Assembly (NCBI GenBank): GCA_030141605.1
Contig: JAQGDQ010000300.1
Location: 78,501 to 142,500 of the forward strand
Source: Tubiluchus corallicola
Lineage: Eukaryota > Priapulida > Priapulimorpha > Priapulimorphida > Tubiluchidae
DNA: 64,000 nucleotides
Direction: 5' to 3'
Position 1 is the first letter of the stretch. Every line of letters starts with the position of its first letter. The notes below the pieces were generated by a model. The model saw only the letters and a list, made by a program, of their open reading frames with translations, had not been told where the DNA came from and searched no databases. A program made the position numbers and the translations under genes. Shown piece by piece: positions 1-34,560 of this stretch.

Positions 1-585
1 GCATCAAATTTGAGGAAACAACTTCTCCAACGCGTAACTGGCTCGAATTTCTTAAAGACGAAGGGTAAGGACAGGTTTATTCAGTCTTGACACTTAGGCT
101 GCTGAAAAAAGGTGCATATCATCACAATTGTAAATCACTTAGTGTGTAAAACGCCGGCCTACCCATTAGCCACTTTTAAAGTAATAGCTCATTAAATAAT
201 AACATGTTCACATGACAGTGAACAACACAGATGTAGTACAACACAGTTAATCAAAGCCATACAACGACAAATTCAGAGTGTCGTTTTAGAAACTGACATA
301 GCACAACCCTTTCCGTCTGGGAAGTCGTGAGTTCTATACAGCAGCCGGGGAATACCAAAGACTTTAACAATGGTAGCTGCTGTTGCCTTACCTGGCGCGT
401 GGTATTTAGGATAAAAGTGGGATAGTAGTAGTCTGTATTATGTAGTTGTAGGTTGTTATTTACAGCAGGTTCAAAAGCTCTTTGGAGCTTATGTTAATTG
501 TTCATCCTAAAAGACGACTTTAAATGAAGATTATTATTATTATTATTATTTATTATTATTATTATTATTAATATTATTATTATTA

Positions 586-683
<98 letters not shown>

Positions 684-702
684 GTTGTTGTTGTTGTTGT
701 TT

Positions 703-733
<31 letters not shown>

Positions 734-3700
734 ATTGTATTTTATTTTTTACAGTTGTTGGTCATACGTTGGTAAGCAAAAAAGAGGAAAACAACCGATA
801 TCCATTGGCGAAGGATGTGAAACTGTAAGTAAATTATAATGATACAATGTCAATGATACAATGTGGAGTTACATGACATTCTAGTTTGCTCTAGCACAGG
901 GTGCTGCGACGTTTAATGAAGAGCCCATGTGTTTGCTTTTTGACTTTTGTTTCGCATAGTCATAAACGGCCTTACTTGGACAATGTACGATGAAATTCAG
1001 CTTAACATTAAGAAATGCTCATTTTACTAAAGTGAATGTTTCCAAGTTTTACTTTGAGTCAAATTTCTTAAATGCAGCTGGGCATTGTATCACACGAGAT
1101 TGGCCATGCCCTAGGATTCTACCATGAGCAAGGACGAACAGATCGAGAAGACTTCGTCGATATCGTCCCAGAAAATATTGAGACCGGAAATGAAGCCAAT
1201 TTTAACAAGTATGATGATGCCTTAACGCTAGGAATACCTTATGATGAAGACTCTGTTCTCCATTATGATGGCTGGGTAGGTTTTTTAGTTACCATATGGC
1301 AACTGCTGTTACCATTGCTTATGGTTATTAGTGGTGACGGTCGTTACTAATGATGATGATGATAATGATGATGATGACGACGACGAAGAAGAAGAAGACA
1401 TTTCTAGGTGCAGGAATGGCAACATTCTTGTGTTGGAGAACAAAAAGCGTACTTTGGATTCTATTCTTACTGTTTATTAATTATTCAATTCCGCTTACAT
1501 CTAGTGCAATCAGTAATCATGCAATAAAAGATTTCACAGTTATTTGGATTCTGCTATCTTTAGTTTTATCATCCACTTTGGTCACTCACATGCCCATGCC
1601 ACTGTATAAAAGCCAAGCCCAGCCTGATTGGTTACAGCATTGTGCTTAGAGATGCTCACTACTAAATGTGCCATCCTATAAAACATCACACTACAAGAAA
1701 CTAAAGGCATACTACAAAATTAGAAAACAGAAATTACCCAACCTCAAAAAAACACGGAGCACTGTACAGAGCTGTCTAGTTCCATCCAAAACTGCTCCAA
1801 ACTTACCATGAATTTCTTTATAAATTTCAAATCACTGAAACAGTAAAACATCTAAAAGGTAGAGAACTGCTCTATATTAGAAATGGAAGATCAAGGCCAG
1901 ATAATGATTTATAGAAATTTTTCAGAAGGATCACGTTCTTAAATACTATAATTGGTGCAGATTATTCATTAACTGTAAAAAAACATAAGAAGCACAGGTA
2001 AGAATTATACCTGCTTTTATCGTCAACAGACTGTTTGCTTTGCAGGCGTTTTCAAAAGATCGGGAGAGCTATCCAAAGTTCACCATCAGGGCAAAAAGCA
2101 ACATGATGCAAGAACGATTCGGGCAGAGGGAAGGCCTGTCATTCTATGATATTAAGATCGCAAATATTCGCTACTGTTCCAGTAAGATCTGCTAAAATTT
2201 ACATTTAGTTAGTAGTAGTGAAGGTTTTTTAATATGTTACGATAACAGAGATATTCCATCACAATTTCAAATCATGCTATTAGTCACAGGGTTGTACTAC
2301 GTCAATTTCTTAAAAAAACACTACAGATTTGATGTTGTATGGCTTTAATGAACTATGGTGTACAACGTCAGTGTTGTTCACTGCTATGTTACGCTACGCC
2401 ACTATTAGATATAGACATATACATGTCTATTTATCTTTTATAGAGCACATTTACATAAAATACACAACTGATTAATCATATAAATTTTTTCTGAAAATAA
2501 GAAGAAGAAATATATTAGTAAGTGATTAAGTAGGTGCAAGAGAAAGGGTGGCGAAAGAGCTTCGCGTCATCGAGTCAGTTAACCTTCTTAAATTAACAAA
2601 TTAAAAACTATGAGAGCTGCAAAAGTGCTAGAAAAAACTGCAAATTAGGTATAAGAGAAAAAACAATATCGACAAAAACACACAAAACAAAAAAGTGATA
2701 AAATTAAAGGAAAATGATACAATAAATAGTATATAGTTGGCCTACATAACAATAGGATATATACAATATTGCATATTAATTTTATTTAGTCATGTTTATA
2801 GTGTCAACAAATGATATGTATTATATAAACATTTAACTTTTGAACTTCACAGGTGCATCTTCAGTTGTACGCCTTATTAGATGTGTAAATTTAATCTACA
2901 TACACCCACATACATGCCATTTATATGTACACATATATATATACTTATACATACATACATACATACATATATACAGCGCATGTTATTCATATATACACAT
3001 ACATACATACATACATACATACATACATACATACATACATACATACATACATACATACATACATACATACATACATACATACATACATACATACATACAT
3101 ACATACATACATACATACATACATACATACATACACAACACAATTATATATTATATATGCCCAGCTATCCATTGTTTTTAACAGATTAGCATTCAAACTT
3201 AATTGAAACAAACTTTTATAGGATCTTGTGGAGGAACGGATCTTGAAAGTGCGGACTGTCAATATGGCGGGTACAAAAATCCCAATGAGTGTACAACGTG
3301 CAACTGTCCAGAAGGATTTGGTGGAAAATTTTGTGAAATTTTGACCGCTGGTGTTGGAAGTAAGTTAAGTATTAAACGTGCAAAATAATGAAGCAAATAA
3401 ATATTTTTGTGTGCACACCTACATGCATACAGGCCTACTGTAACAATAAACGTCAAGTGTTTCCATTTTAGTGTAATAATTTCTACTAAATGAAATCGTC
3501 ATATTAGTTTTGTATCTAACCTTTACTGTAACTACGAAGATACAGGTCCACACAGAGAAAGTGAAAATATGCTTACTGTTCTGGAAGTACTTGACTTTTC
3601 GTCTCTGGAGGCGAAGACGAGGCAGAAACGTTGTCCATTGCAGATTTGCTACCACAAATGAGACACTAATGAACTTCATGAACACATTTCATTGTACGCA

Positions 3701-6700
3701 GATGAGACACTAATGAATTTCATGAACACATTTCATTGTACGCAAATGAGACACTAATGAACTTCATGAATACATTTCATTGTACGCAAATGAGACACTA
3801 ATGAACATCATGAACACATTTCATTGTACGCAAATGAGACTATTTTAAAAGCATTGCGAATGCACCTGCGCACTTTATGCTACATAGTAAACTGGTACTA
3901 CGATTATTGTTAGCATGAATTAAATTGCGTTTATGTGCCTTAGCCAATTATAGATTCAAATTTGTCTATATCCTTTAGCTGACTTGGGTGAAAAGAAAAG
4001 TGTTACTTGCGGAGAGACGGGAGAAATTGCTATGGAATTCCCAAAATCTTCCGGCAACATTGTGAAAACATTTTGGCTTTTAGAGGTAAATTTCAGTCTT
4101 GGCGGCTTTGTGGAGGAAAAACGAAACAGAGTGAGGCTGCAAAATTAAAAATTTTCAAACATTAACAAAACTCTAACTGCAATCCATATGTAATTTTGAA
4201 TGAAATTCAGTTTTATTGGGACAAAATTCTTTCCTGGAAAGTTTTAGAAAAATTTGCATCTATTTGATTAATAACTAACTTTTATTTGCCTAGATATGAT
4301 GTATTACAGTTACTGTTAAATGTCTCTTTGAAACCTTAATATATATCTAAAATTTATTTTTATTTTACATAATTTCGTTTAGGACATAGTCCAGAGATAA
4401 CCCCTTAAAGCACAAGAAAACCCTCCAATTACATAAACCTTAAAAAATTCGTCTTGAAATTTTATACCGCTTACATACTGCATTTTTGCATACAGGACTG
4501 TATAAAACATGTAAATTTAAACTCCCGTGATGATCGTTAGACGCAGCCATTTTGACGATAAGTCATTTGAAACAAGTTTAGATAGCACTGAGTAAAGATT
4601 GGAAAATTAATCAGAGCACTCGTAGGACACATGTTACTAACTAAATTTTAAATTAAGGTATATTTTCAATAAGATTAAAAATACGTTTTTTGCGTTAGTG
4701 AGTAATGCACCCTGGAGGGTGAGTCAACGACATTTTACCATTTGGTGAAAACATTTTAAATAATTAAAGATTTTGTTTTCTACTTACATAAGTCTTTCAA
4801 GTAGGTAAGCGAAATGTTAAGTAACATAAAATTGCATGGAATGTTTTTTGGGACATAGTTTAACATTTACTTTTCTTCCTCTTGTTTACGTTTGCGTAGG
4901 TGACGTCATGTAATGGTGCCGTCGAAACAGTATTGCGGGAGATTTAAAATGAAGACAAACAAAAAACCTTTTCAACGCGAGTGCGATATACGCATAAAAT
5001 TGCTATAAAGAATATAACATTTTAAGGCGATTTTCCTTTTCTTGTCCTTTAAGTAACTCAATACTTGTTTCGAAGGTGGTCCTGATATGGTGAAGGTTTG
5101 CAATCCTTTTTATTAAAGCTTTAATTGTTAACCCCGGCGGTTCCTGATCTTGTATTGTTTTTTCCTAGGCACCAACTGATAAAACAATAACAATTACTGT
5201 AACCGAAGTTGCTACTGATGCTGAAGATACAGAACAGTTCTGCACAGATTACCTGGAAGTTAAGCACGAAGATGTCATTACAGCAGGACCCAGGTGAAAT
5301 TCACTTAAAATAGGATCGCTGAAAGAATCACGTTAACAGCTTTAAAAACTAACCACGGTTTGTGAAGCCATTGCGATACAGTGATTATGGCTTTAAAGTA
5401 TTCAGTCAATGATTTATATAAACACAAACTATAACAGATCATTAGGTAGAAATGTTTTTTAATTATGGAGTCACAGTAACAACTGCTGCCATATGTAGAC
5501 GCTGCTGTATTCATCAAAAATAACTTTCTATTCGCCAATTTACGATCAACACGCCCCTACATCCAACCATTCCGATCCACCCAAAATAATCAACAAGTCA
5601 CACAGTTGCTACATAGTCTTATAATGGCTATTATGAATGCGCAGTTAAAGTCTAGTTAATGTTTAGAATATTTTTATTATTATATAAGGTAAAAAAGCTG
5701 ACTTCGTACAGTGGCTAATGTCAGACAACGAGTTTCGGGCATTACTAAAAATAATGATAAAGTCGTTTATAAACTGTTTTCCCTTCCTTTATTTCACTGT
5801 TTTACAGAACTATTACAATTACTTTATTATCTGTTCGTAATATAGGCTCCCATATTAATCTAAATTTTAATTAATGTAGTAACAGTAAAAGCAACTACAA
5901 CTAACACCATATATCAAATACCTTTGTTGTATAATCACTCATTAAAACTTTCGCTTTATATAGAGGAAGTGAGTAAGAAAAGGTTTGGTCGTACCCTTTC
6001 CCTACACTGCTTAAAATTGTTAAAAGAAGACAGAATGTTTTTTCATAAACTATCCCAATTTCTAAGTACGGTAAAAGTATACATTTTAACACCAATAATG
6101 CTGTAAAAGCGTTTTTCATAATTAAATAATAGATTAAAATCTTAATTAACGGCGGGCGAGCCCAACTATTGATGACATCACAAACTAACATAATTTTCAA
6201 CAGCAAAAATTTACCATGACCATGTTTGCGAAAGCAAAAATTGAAGTGCAGTGCTACTGTAAGATGCACTCACGCATGAGCTGTCAAACGTGTACAGTTA
6301 ACCAGAAGCAAACACATCTGAACTGAGAGGTACAGCACCTGCTTTAGTGCAATGCGTTTCCGAAATGCAGACGCTAGTGTCCGTCTAACTAGCGAATGGC
6401 GAAATGCATGTAACAGCGAAGAACTAGTGGCGCGAACGCGAAATTGTGTTTGTGTGGTAAACATTCTTTCACGTACGTCATTTTTGAAAAAATAATATGT
6501 TTCCTTTTAATATTTTAAAGAGTAGATTGTTTTGACTTACAGTTTAAGATTGGGTCCGGTTTTGCTTTAACTCTGCCTATTGATTGATATTATATTACAT
6601 TGATATAAATTTATATGTGTATAATAAAGTTCCTAAGAGGCTGCCCCTTAAGACAATAACATTCTACGATGTGTTGATGGGATGATAGTAAATATAAAAA

Positions 6701-7035
6701 ATGACGTGCTTGCATCATTTCAGATTTTGCGAAGATCACCCAAAGGATTTTCCACTTCCGGTTAGTCTGACAAGCCAGAAAAATTTGGTTCTTTTGAAAG
6801 CACGATTAGAGTCTGGTGAGAGCGCATCATTCAAGGTGCAATATAAAGGTGTGTTTGAAAAACTGGTCTCAACAATAGATTTACTGCAAGGAGTTTTTAG
6901 TCTGATTTTTAAGCACACACACTTGCAACAACAAGAACGATAATGCACTCTTAATTTGCAGCAGTAAAAGTTACAGTGAAACTTTGCAACTTTGCAACAT
7001 TAATGCAACGAATTTTTTTAGATTTTTCAAACTGA
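1..7035 (+). CDS. Astacin-1: secreted astacin metalloprotease with EGF and CUB modules (5' partial)
   Basis: Exons read from splice signals and frame: 1-64 (partial), 755-824, 1078-1275, 2046-2181, 3222-3359, 3979-4085, 5169-5293, 6724-6848 and, tentatively, 6962-7035. All phases join correctly. The first two exons encode the astacin upper domain (RNWLEF, CWSYVGKQ). Exon 1078-1275 carries the zinc site HEIGHALGFYHE and the Met-turn region. Exon 2046-2181 ends the protease domain with its last Cys (IRYCS). Exon 3222-3359 is an EGF-like module, and 3979-6848 is a CUB domain with CGETG and FCTDYLEV. The protein should be a secreted zinc endopeptidase. Prodomain and signal peptide lie left of the window. 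Two oddities are visible: the Met-turn methionine is leucine (SVLHY), and the second canonical CUB cysteine is missing. Astacin-2 downstream shares the exon phases, showing tandem duplication. The family call is firm; the substrate is unknown. Confidence 0.92.
308..440 (+). mobile_element. tRNA-derived SINE fragment, copy 1
   Basis: This stretch of the first intron matches 33171-33300 and 37239-37368 over most of its length. Shared blocks include CTGGGAGGTCGTG-like sequence, GGTA(G/C)CTGCTGTTGCC and CCTGGCGCGTGGTATTTA. The better copies carry a tRNA-like A box (TAGTGGTAACGCG) upstream. The structure is that of a tRNA-headed SINE with a conserved body. Confidence 0.6.
529..735 (+). repeat. (TTA)n-(TTG)n microsatellite against an exon acceptor
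   Basis: About 150 bases of TTA repeats pass into about 55 bases of TTG repeats. The tract ends roughly 20 bases before the acceptor at 754, so it makes up nearly all of the usual branch-point region of the exon at 755-824. Confidence 0.95.
1078..1275 (+). CDS. Astacin-1 catalytic-site exon
   Basis: This phase-0 exon of 66 codons follows acceptor tgcag and ends at donor TGG|gtaggt. It encodes HEIGHALGFYHE, with three zinc-binding His, the catalytic Glu and the family-specific Glu, then QGRTDRED. It ends with SVLHYDGW, which has the Tyr that acts as fifth zinc ligand in astacins. The residue before HY is Leu (CTC at 1258-1260), where astacins and other metzincins normally have Met. Confidence 0.93.
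2940..3136 (+). repeat. (ACAT)n microsatellite
   Basis: A long ACAT tetranucleotide tract lies in the intron before the EGF exon of astacin-1. Open frames on both strands here are only products of the repeat. Confidence 0.95.
3222..3359 (+). CDS. Astacin-1 EGF-like exon
   Basis: A 46-codon exon, phase 1 at both ends, encodes six cysteines in the order typical of the EGF-like module that follows astacin domains: SCGGTD, then DCQYGGYKNPNECTTCNCP, then EGFGGKFC. The acceptor follows a long (ACAT)n microsatellite that ends 87 bases upstream. The module probably mediates protein contacts outside the cell. Confidence 0.88.
3660..3835 (+). repeat. Four 44-bp tandem repeats
   Basis: Four consecutive units start at 3660, 3704, 3748 and 3792, each beginning GAGACACTAATGAA and containing CATTTCATTGTACGCA. 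They differ at a few positions. The array lies in the intron between the EGF and CUB exons of astacin-1. Confidence 0.92.
3979..6848 (+). CDS. Astacin-1 CUB domain (three exons)
   Basis: Exons 3979-4085, 5169-5293 and 6724-6848 together encode a CUB-like domain: VTCGETGEIAMEFP, then TITITVTEVAT, then FCTDYLEVK, then RFCEDHP, ending LLKARLESGESASFKVQYK. The Cys expected at the start of the second exon is Ala here (APTDKT), while astacin-2 keeps it (CPADKK). The first CUB Cys would therefore be unpaired or pair elsewhere. CUB domains bind proteins or glycans. Confidence 0.82.
4405..5052 (+). mobile_element. TTAA-flanked MITE, family A, copy 1
   Basis: The element is flanked by TTAA on both sides and has short inverted ends AGCACAAGAAAA / TTTTCTTGTCCT. 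Copies occur at 17424-18096 and 44438-44844, with a partial inverted copy ending at 46222. No coding capacity is seen. TTAA target sites point to piggyBac-type mobilisation by inference. It lies inside an astacin-1 CUB intron. Confidence 0.75.
6020..6570 (+). mobile_element. TTAA-flanked MITE, family B, copy 1
   Basis: This non-coding element, running from TTAA at 6020 to TTAA at 6567, has copies at 28345-28973 (inverted), 41635-42257 and in pieces near 62370-63551. One end reads AAGAAGACAG and the other GGTCCGGTTTTGCT. It lies in the last CUB intron of astacin-1. Copy 2 is in the homologous astacin-2 intron but in the opposite orientation, so the two are separate insertions. Confidence 0.72.
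6962..7035 (+). CDS. Astacin-1 candidate terminal exon
   Basis: After the last CUB exon (ending in phase 1 at 6848), the first plausible acceptor is tttgcag|cag at 6962. It gives YK-AVKVTVKLCNF and a stop at 7033-7035. The acceptor is a NAGNAG pair, so use of the second AG would drop one Ala. The ending resembles CUB C-termini such as YKAV. The intron would be only 113 bases. No clear polyadenylation signal follows closely, so this exon is tentative. Confidence 0.4.
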
Positions 7036-7473
7036 CAGTACAACTACACTTTTTGAAAGGTGACTCACAATAACGCATTTCGTAATCTCTTCAACATTTT
7101 TGGAAGATGCAGCATAAGTGAAACATTTTTAAATTTTAATATCCCTAACTATGACGCGAAAGATGAAAGGATTCTTTATATATGGGCCGGCAGATCTACT
7201 TATTGAAATAATCAATAATTTGTATGATTACTCTGCTTATCATACAGTTACATGAACGAATTGGTACAAACTAGGTTTTGCACTTTTAAGGGTGACTTTT
7301 ATTTTATGCTTCTGTGCACTGTATTTTTTAAGGATCTGTCTTGTGTATTTATGCTTTGTGTCTGGGTGCGTATGTTTGTACATGTGTAAATATTGTAGTA
7401 GTTGCTATGGTAATTTTATAGTATAGCTTAGTGTTTTTTAATTTTTTATATAATGCCTTGTACATGTATATAT
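7036..7473. other. Intergenic, no gene seen
   Basis: AT-rich sequence downstream of astacin-1. No conserved coding frame, RNA gene or repeat was recognised. Confidence 0.6.
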
Positions 7474-7785
7474 TGTTGCGGAGCCCTCCCCTGGGAGCCG
7501 CCAGGGGGTCGAGGGACGCGAAGACGGCTGTGCAGTCAGCCTTCGTTTGATCGCTTTGCATCCTACCAGGAAGGAGTGCATAAGAAAGAAAGACAAAAGA
7601 TAATTAATTAGATTCGAACTATACCGTACCTACCAAAATAACAACCACAGCTAAGCACTGGAAAGAGCAGCACGCATGGTGGACGTGACGACACGACAGA
7701 GACGTAGAAAACTACGTGCTTCACTGCTTTTATAGCAAGTGACGCGCATGCGCAAAGCCAACCCTGACTAAGCGTGCCCGCAACA
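7474..7785 (-). mobile_element. Probable solo LTR of a retrotransposon
   Basis: A 312-bp block, visibly richer in GC than its surroundings, is bounded by TGTTGCGG and CCGCAACA, the TG...CA inverted termini typical of LTRs. The short repeat ATAT flanks both sides as a possible target duplication, although the flank is itself an AT repeat. Read on the minus strand, a TATAAAAG box lies about 70 bases in, as expected for an LTR promoter. No internal retroelement genes flank it, so it would be a solo LTR left by recombination. Confidence 0.62.
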
Positions 7786-8839
7786 ATATATATATATAAT
7801 TCTTTATTGCTATTGTTATATATACAGAAGTGTTATATATACGAGTAAAACAATTACAAATAATTATATACTTGTATTTTTTACAAGTCATATATACAAG
7901 TAAAACGTATGACCAGTTAAAAACTGCTATTTCCAATAGTGTTAACAAAACAAAATACCAATACAAGTGGCATCAATGACAAACATTTCAATATAAAACT
8001 AATTCACGTATTACAAACGATATCAAACGTCAAACAATACACAATTATATAATACAAATTTAAATGACACAAAGACATAAACAACATACTTTTCAACACA
8101 ACAACCAATACACATAATAACACCACAATCTAAAACGAAATTATTTTAAAATAAATAAAAATACACCACTGAGCAGTAGGATAAATTGTGTAATTGACAC
8201 CATAGTGACACATAGGTCTATAAGAGCAATTGTTGCTGAAGCTGTTTTACGAATGTGGAATTTCCAAGGACTTTTGTACGAAATCATATTGTTTTTAATA
8301 TCTCATCTTTCTATAACGATTATGTCATTATGTAGCTCCTTTTTGCTTACAGTGAGCAATTGCTGAACAAGTGGAGGCCATTTTAGAGGGTGGAATAACT
8401 GGAAGAAAAAATGGCAGCAGGTTACAAGAAAGACCTCTTCTTCGAGATAGATTCAAATAACCTAAATAGCAGCATGTTCAATTGTTCGTGTCCACGTACT
8501 GTTTGCATCTCATGCTTATCAATTAATTTACATAGCATGAAATACAACGTTGTGTTATCATTCTCGCTGGATATCTAATATTAAAAAAACATAATTAAGA
8601 GCAGCATGAACATAGAGCTGTAGCATTTCTTATGCAATTTTCTCTATGTAATTTGTATGTATACTTAAGTTTGTTTCAATAAACGAATAGTTTTCACTGC
8701 AATTTATTATTATTTCGTTAGAGTGAGAGGCTTTATTGACAAAGAGTAATATCATTATTATGCCGCATCAGTAGTTATCCTTAGTTCGGCCCTATATATT
8801 TACCTGATAACAAGGATAGTGTGTTGAGTGCTTGACTGG
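7786..8839. other. Intergenic, no gene seen
   Basis: AT-rich sequence with no recognisable coding exon. An AATAAA occurs near 8680 but nothing upstream can be tied to it. Confidence 0.5.
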
Positions 8840-9315
8840 CTGATGGTTGGTTGGTTGGTTGGTTGGTTGTTGGTTGTTTGGTTGGCTGGTTGGTTTGTTG
8901 ATTCGTCGGTCGGTCAACTGGTAGGTAAGTTGACTGGCCGATCGATTGGCTAGCTGGCTGGCTATCTTGTAAGTTTGTTGGTTGATTCGTTGACTAGTTG
9001 GTTTTTTTGGTAGGTTGCTTCGTCGGTTGATTAGCTGATTTGTTGGTCGATCAGATGGTTGGTTAGTTGGTTGGTTGTTGTGTTGGTGCTCGATTGAGAG
9101 ATTGATTAGTTGGTGGCTTGGTTGGTTGCTTGTTTATTATTTTGTATTTTTCTTTTTTCTCTTGCATCACTCTTAAGGTACACTTCACAACAGCTACTGT
9201 GTAGATGTGATAATTATAATAAAATGTTAACAGGAATGTATACTAAAAGTGCAATTGGTCGGTACTTGATTATTTTTGGCCAGTTGGTTGGTTGGTTGGT
9301 TGGTTAGTCGGCTGG
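8840..9315 (+). repeat. GGTT-rich simple-sequence tract
   Basis: Degenerate GGTT/GGCT tetranucleotide repeats run through 8840-9125 and again at 9280-9308. The plus strand is strongly G/T-biased, with many GG pairs at four-base spacing. An open frame at 9110-9307 is produced by the repeat and is not a gene. Confidence 0.85.
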
Positions 9316-10140
9316 TTCTCTCGCATTTCAAGCAGCTTGTAGTCGAGCACATTTTAACAATTACTAATTAGGTAATTAATAAAGCCTAAACTACGAATTC
9401 CTAATGACGTATTTTGCTGGCATTTTTTTTCTAATGAAGACATGGTCTTGTTTAGGGCAGCAAAATCCGCTCGGTTGTTGTTTCGGTTGTTGTTATTTTT
9501 ATGCTTAACATCTCATTATTGTTTAGTCAAACAAAAGCGTTGGTCTACATATGCATTTCAGCGGAAAATATCTCGTCTAGACCTCGCTGCTCAACCCAAT
9601 TCTCTATAAAGTTTTAGACAATTTTGAAAAAAATGAAAAGCGGAGAAAGTTCTTCAAGCCTGACTAGATGAATTTCCTGTATTTTAAATCATCTTTGTTA
9701 TTCAAGGACTTTCGCTATCGTGCGGATCCACACTGTTGAAACAGAACCGCGAAAGGGATGCCATTTTAGCAAGAGGGGCCTAAAGTTCGTGCTTTTATCT
9801 TGCAGTTCATAAAAAACTTCAATCTGAGGGAAATTTGAAACGCTGAAACTATCCTAAAGAAGTGTTTTCCTAGAAAGTGATGGCACCGCTGCAAGCATAG
9901 ATAGCTACATAATGATATATACATTGATATAGCTACATGTTAAGTTTAGGCAAGTGAGGTATAGCGCTTCAGGCGACAAATTCTTGTGCTTCGCGCCGTG
10001 AAGGTTGCACGCACGTTTGTGTTGAGTCCACCTCAAGAAAACGGTTCACTAAGTGATGTAACAACAACTACTACAACAACGATTGCTCTATTCCTAGTGC
10101 GCGTGACAAATCTCTTAACGAAATAGCAAGTAATAGTTCA
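9316..10140. promoter_or_regulatory. Upstream region of astacin-2
   Basis: No gene is seen. The interval must hold the astacin-2 promoter if 10141 is in the first exon. TATATA occurs near 9914, but a transcription start cannot be placed from sequence alone. Confidence 0.35.
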
Positions 10141-33367
<23,227 letters not shown>

Positions 33368-34140
33368 TAGTGAGCCGCCGTGGGACAGGAGACACGAAAG
33401 CAACGCCGTAAAGGAAAAATTAAATCGGCAACTCCAATTATTGACACCACAAGTTGTAGCACGTTAATCCCTATAGTAACATGTTGCATAAAATAGTGAA
33501 AACCTTTCAATGAAAAAAACGTTTTGCAAAAGTTGTACACTTTTAGCAACTTACTATTACGAGTCCTAAATCAAGTTCTGCAATTTAAAAGTCAGTATGT
33601 TGTGATAATATTTTTTCCCTGTAAAAACAGCTAAAATTTAAAACTAAGCTTTATAGATAACAGTTACAACAACTCTTTTGTCAAAGAGGCTTGACAAGAT
33701 TATTTACTATGCATTTAGAGACGTTGTGAAATTGTTACATAAGATATTATATATAATATGATATGATTAGTTATAAAATAAATCTTTGTTATTACAACCC
33801 AAGTAATATTACAACAGCCAAACGTGTGATATAATGTTCAGTGTTCACTCTTTCAGGATTTACAAAAAATTTATGTGATTTTTCGTGTATCTCAGAAAAG
33901 CTTTAACTTTGTATTTTACTTTTTAGGACTTTTTATACTTTTTTATATTTTTTAAATATACGATGTAGTTAGGCAGTTACACCAGACGCTTTATCGCTTT
34001 AGTGGCGCAAAGCAGAGCAGTACTCGTGTTGCTATGGTACATAGTTAGTGAACGTATCTAATAGTTGCTCTTGTTATGTGTGAATACAAAATGGCTGAAC
34101 TAATGAATAAATAAGTGTTATATATAACAGAGCGCAGTTT

Positions 34141-34560
34141 ATTCAAGCACCGTTAATGTGACGGCATCAGCTTCTAAAACATTTCAAAAAATACAACTTC
34201 ACTATAAAATCTATTATGATGATGATTCTTTTTTTTGCCACAACAAATTATGGAGAAGTATCCAAGACTGTGGGAGAAGAAGCCAATTTCAATCAAGCGG
34301 ACACATTACTACTGCAAATACAATTCTACCTGCTTATGCCAATTGAAAAAAACAAAACTGCTCAGCAGCCAAAACGATCTGGATCTGTACAATCTACACA
34401 AGTGTTCAACCTATACACAATTAATATACCTAAATGTAAAGGCCTTGCAGTCAAGAGATTACAAAAATCTTCTGATAAAGTCACTCAATTTACAAAGATT
34501 TCAGCTTTATAAAAGCCGTTCAGCAGCAAATAAATACAAACATAGATAATTATATCATTT
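34141..34560. other. Overlapping unidentified small open frames in unit 1 (copy in unit 2)
   Basis: Three overlapping plus-strand frames of 62-104 codons span this stretch and recur at 38228-38647. None shows a recognisable motif, signal peptide or splice-linked continuation. The copies are identical or nearly so because the duplication is recent, so this is not evidence of purifying selection. Confidence 0.25.

Noticed and set aside
2840-3262. Long open frames on both strands (Tyr/His/Thr-rich and Met/Cys/Val-rich)
   Set aside because: They are translations of the (ACAT)n microsatellite with no start context, domain or splice continuity.
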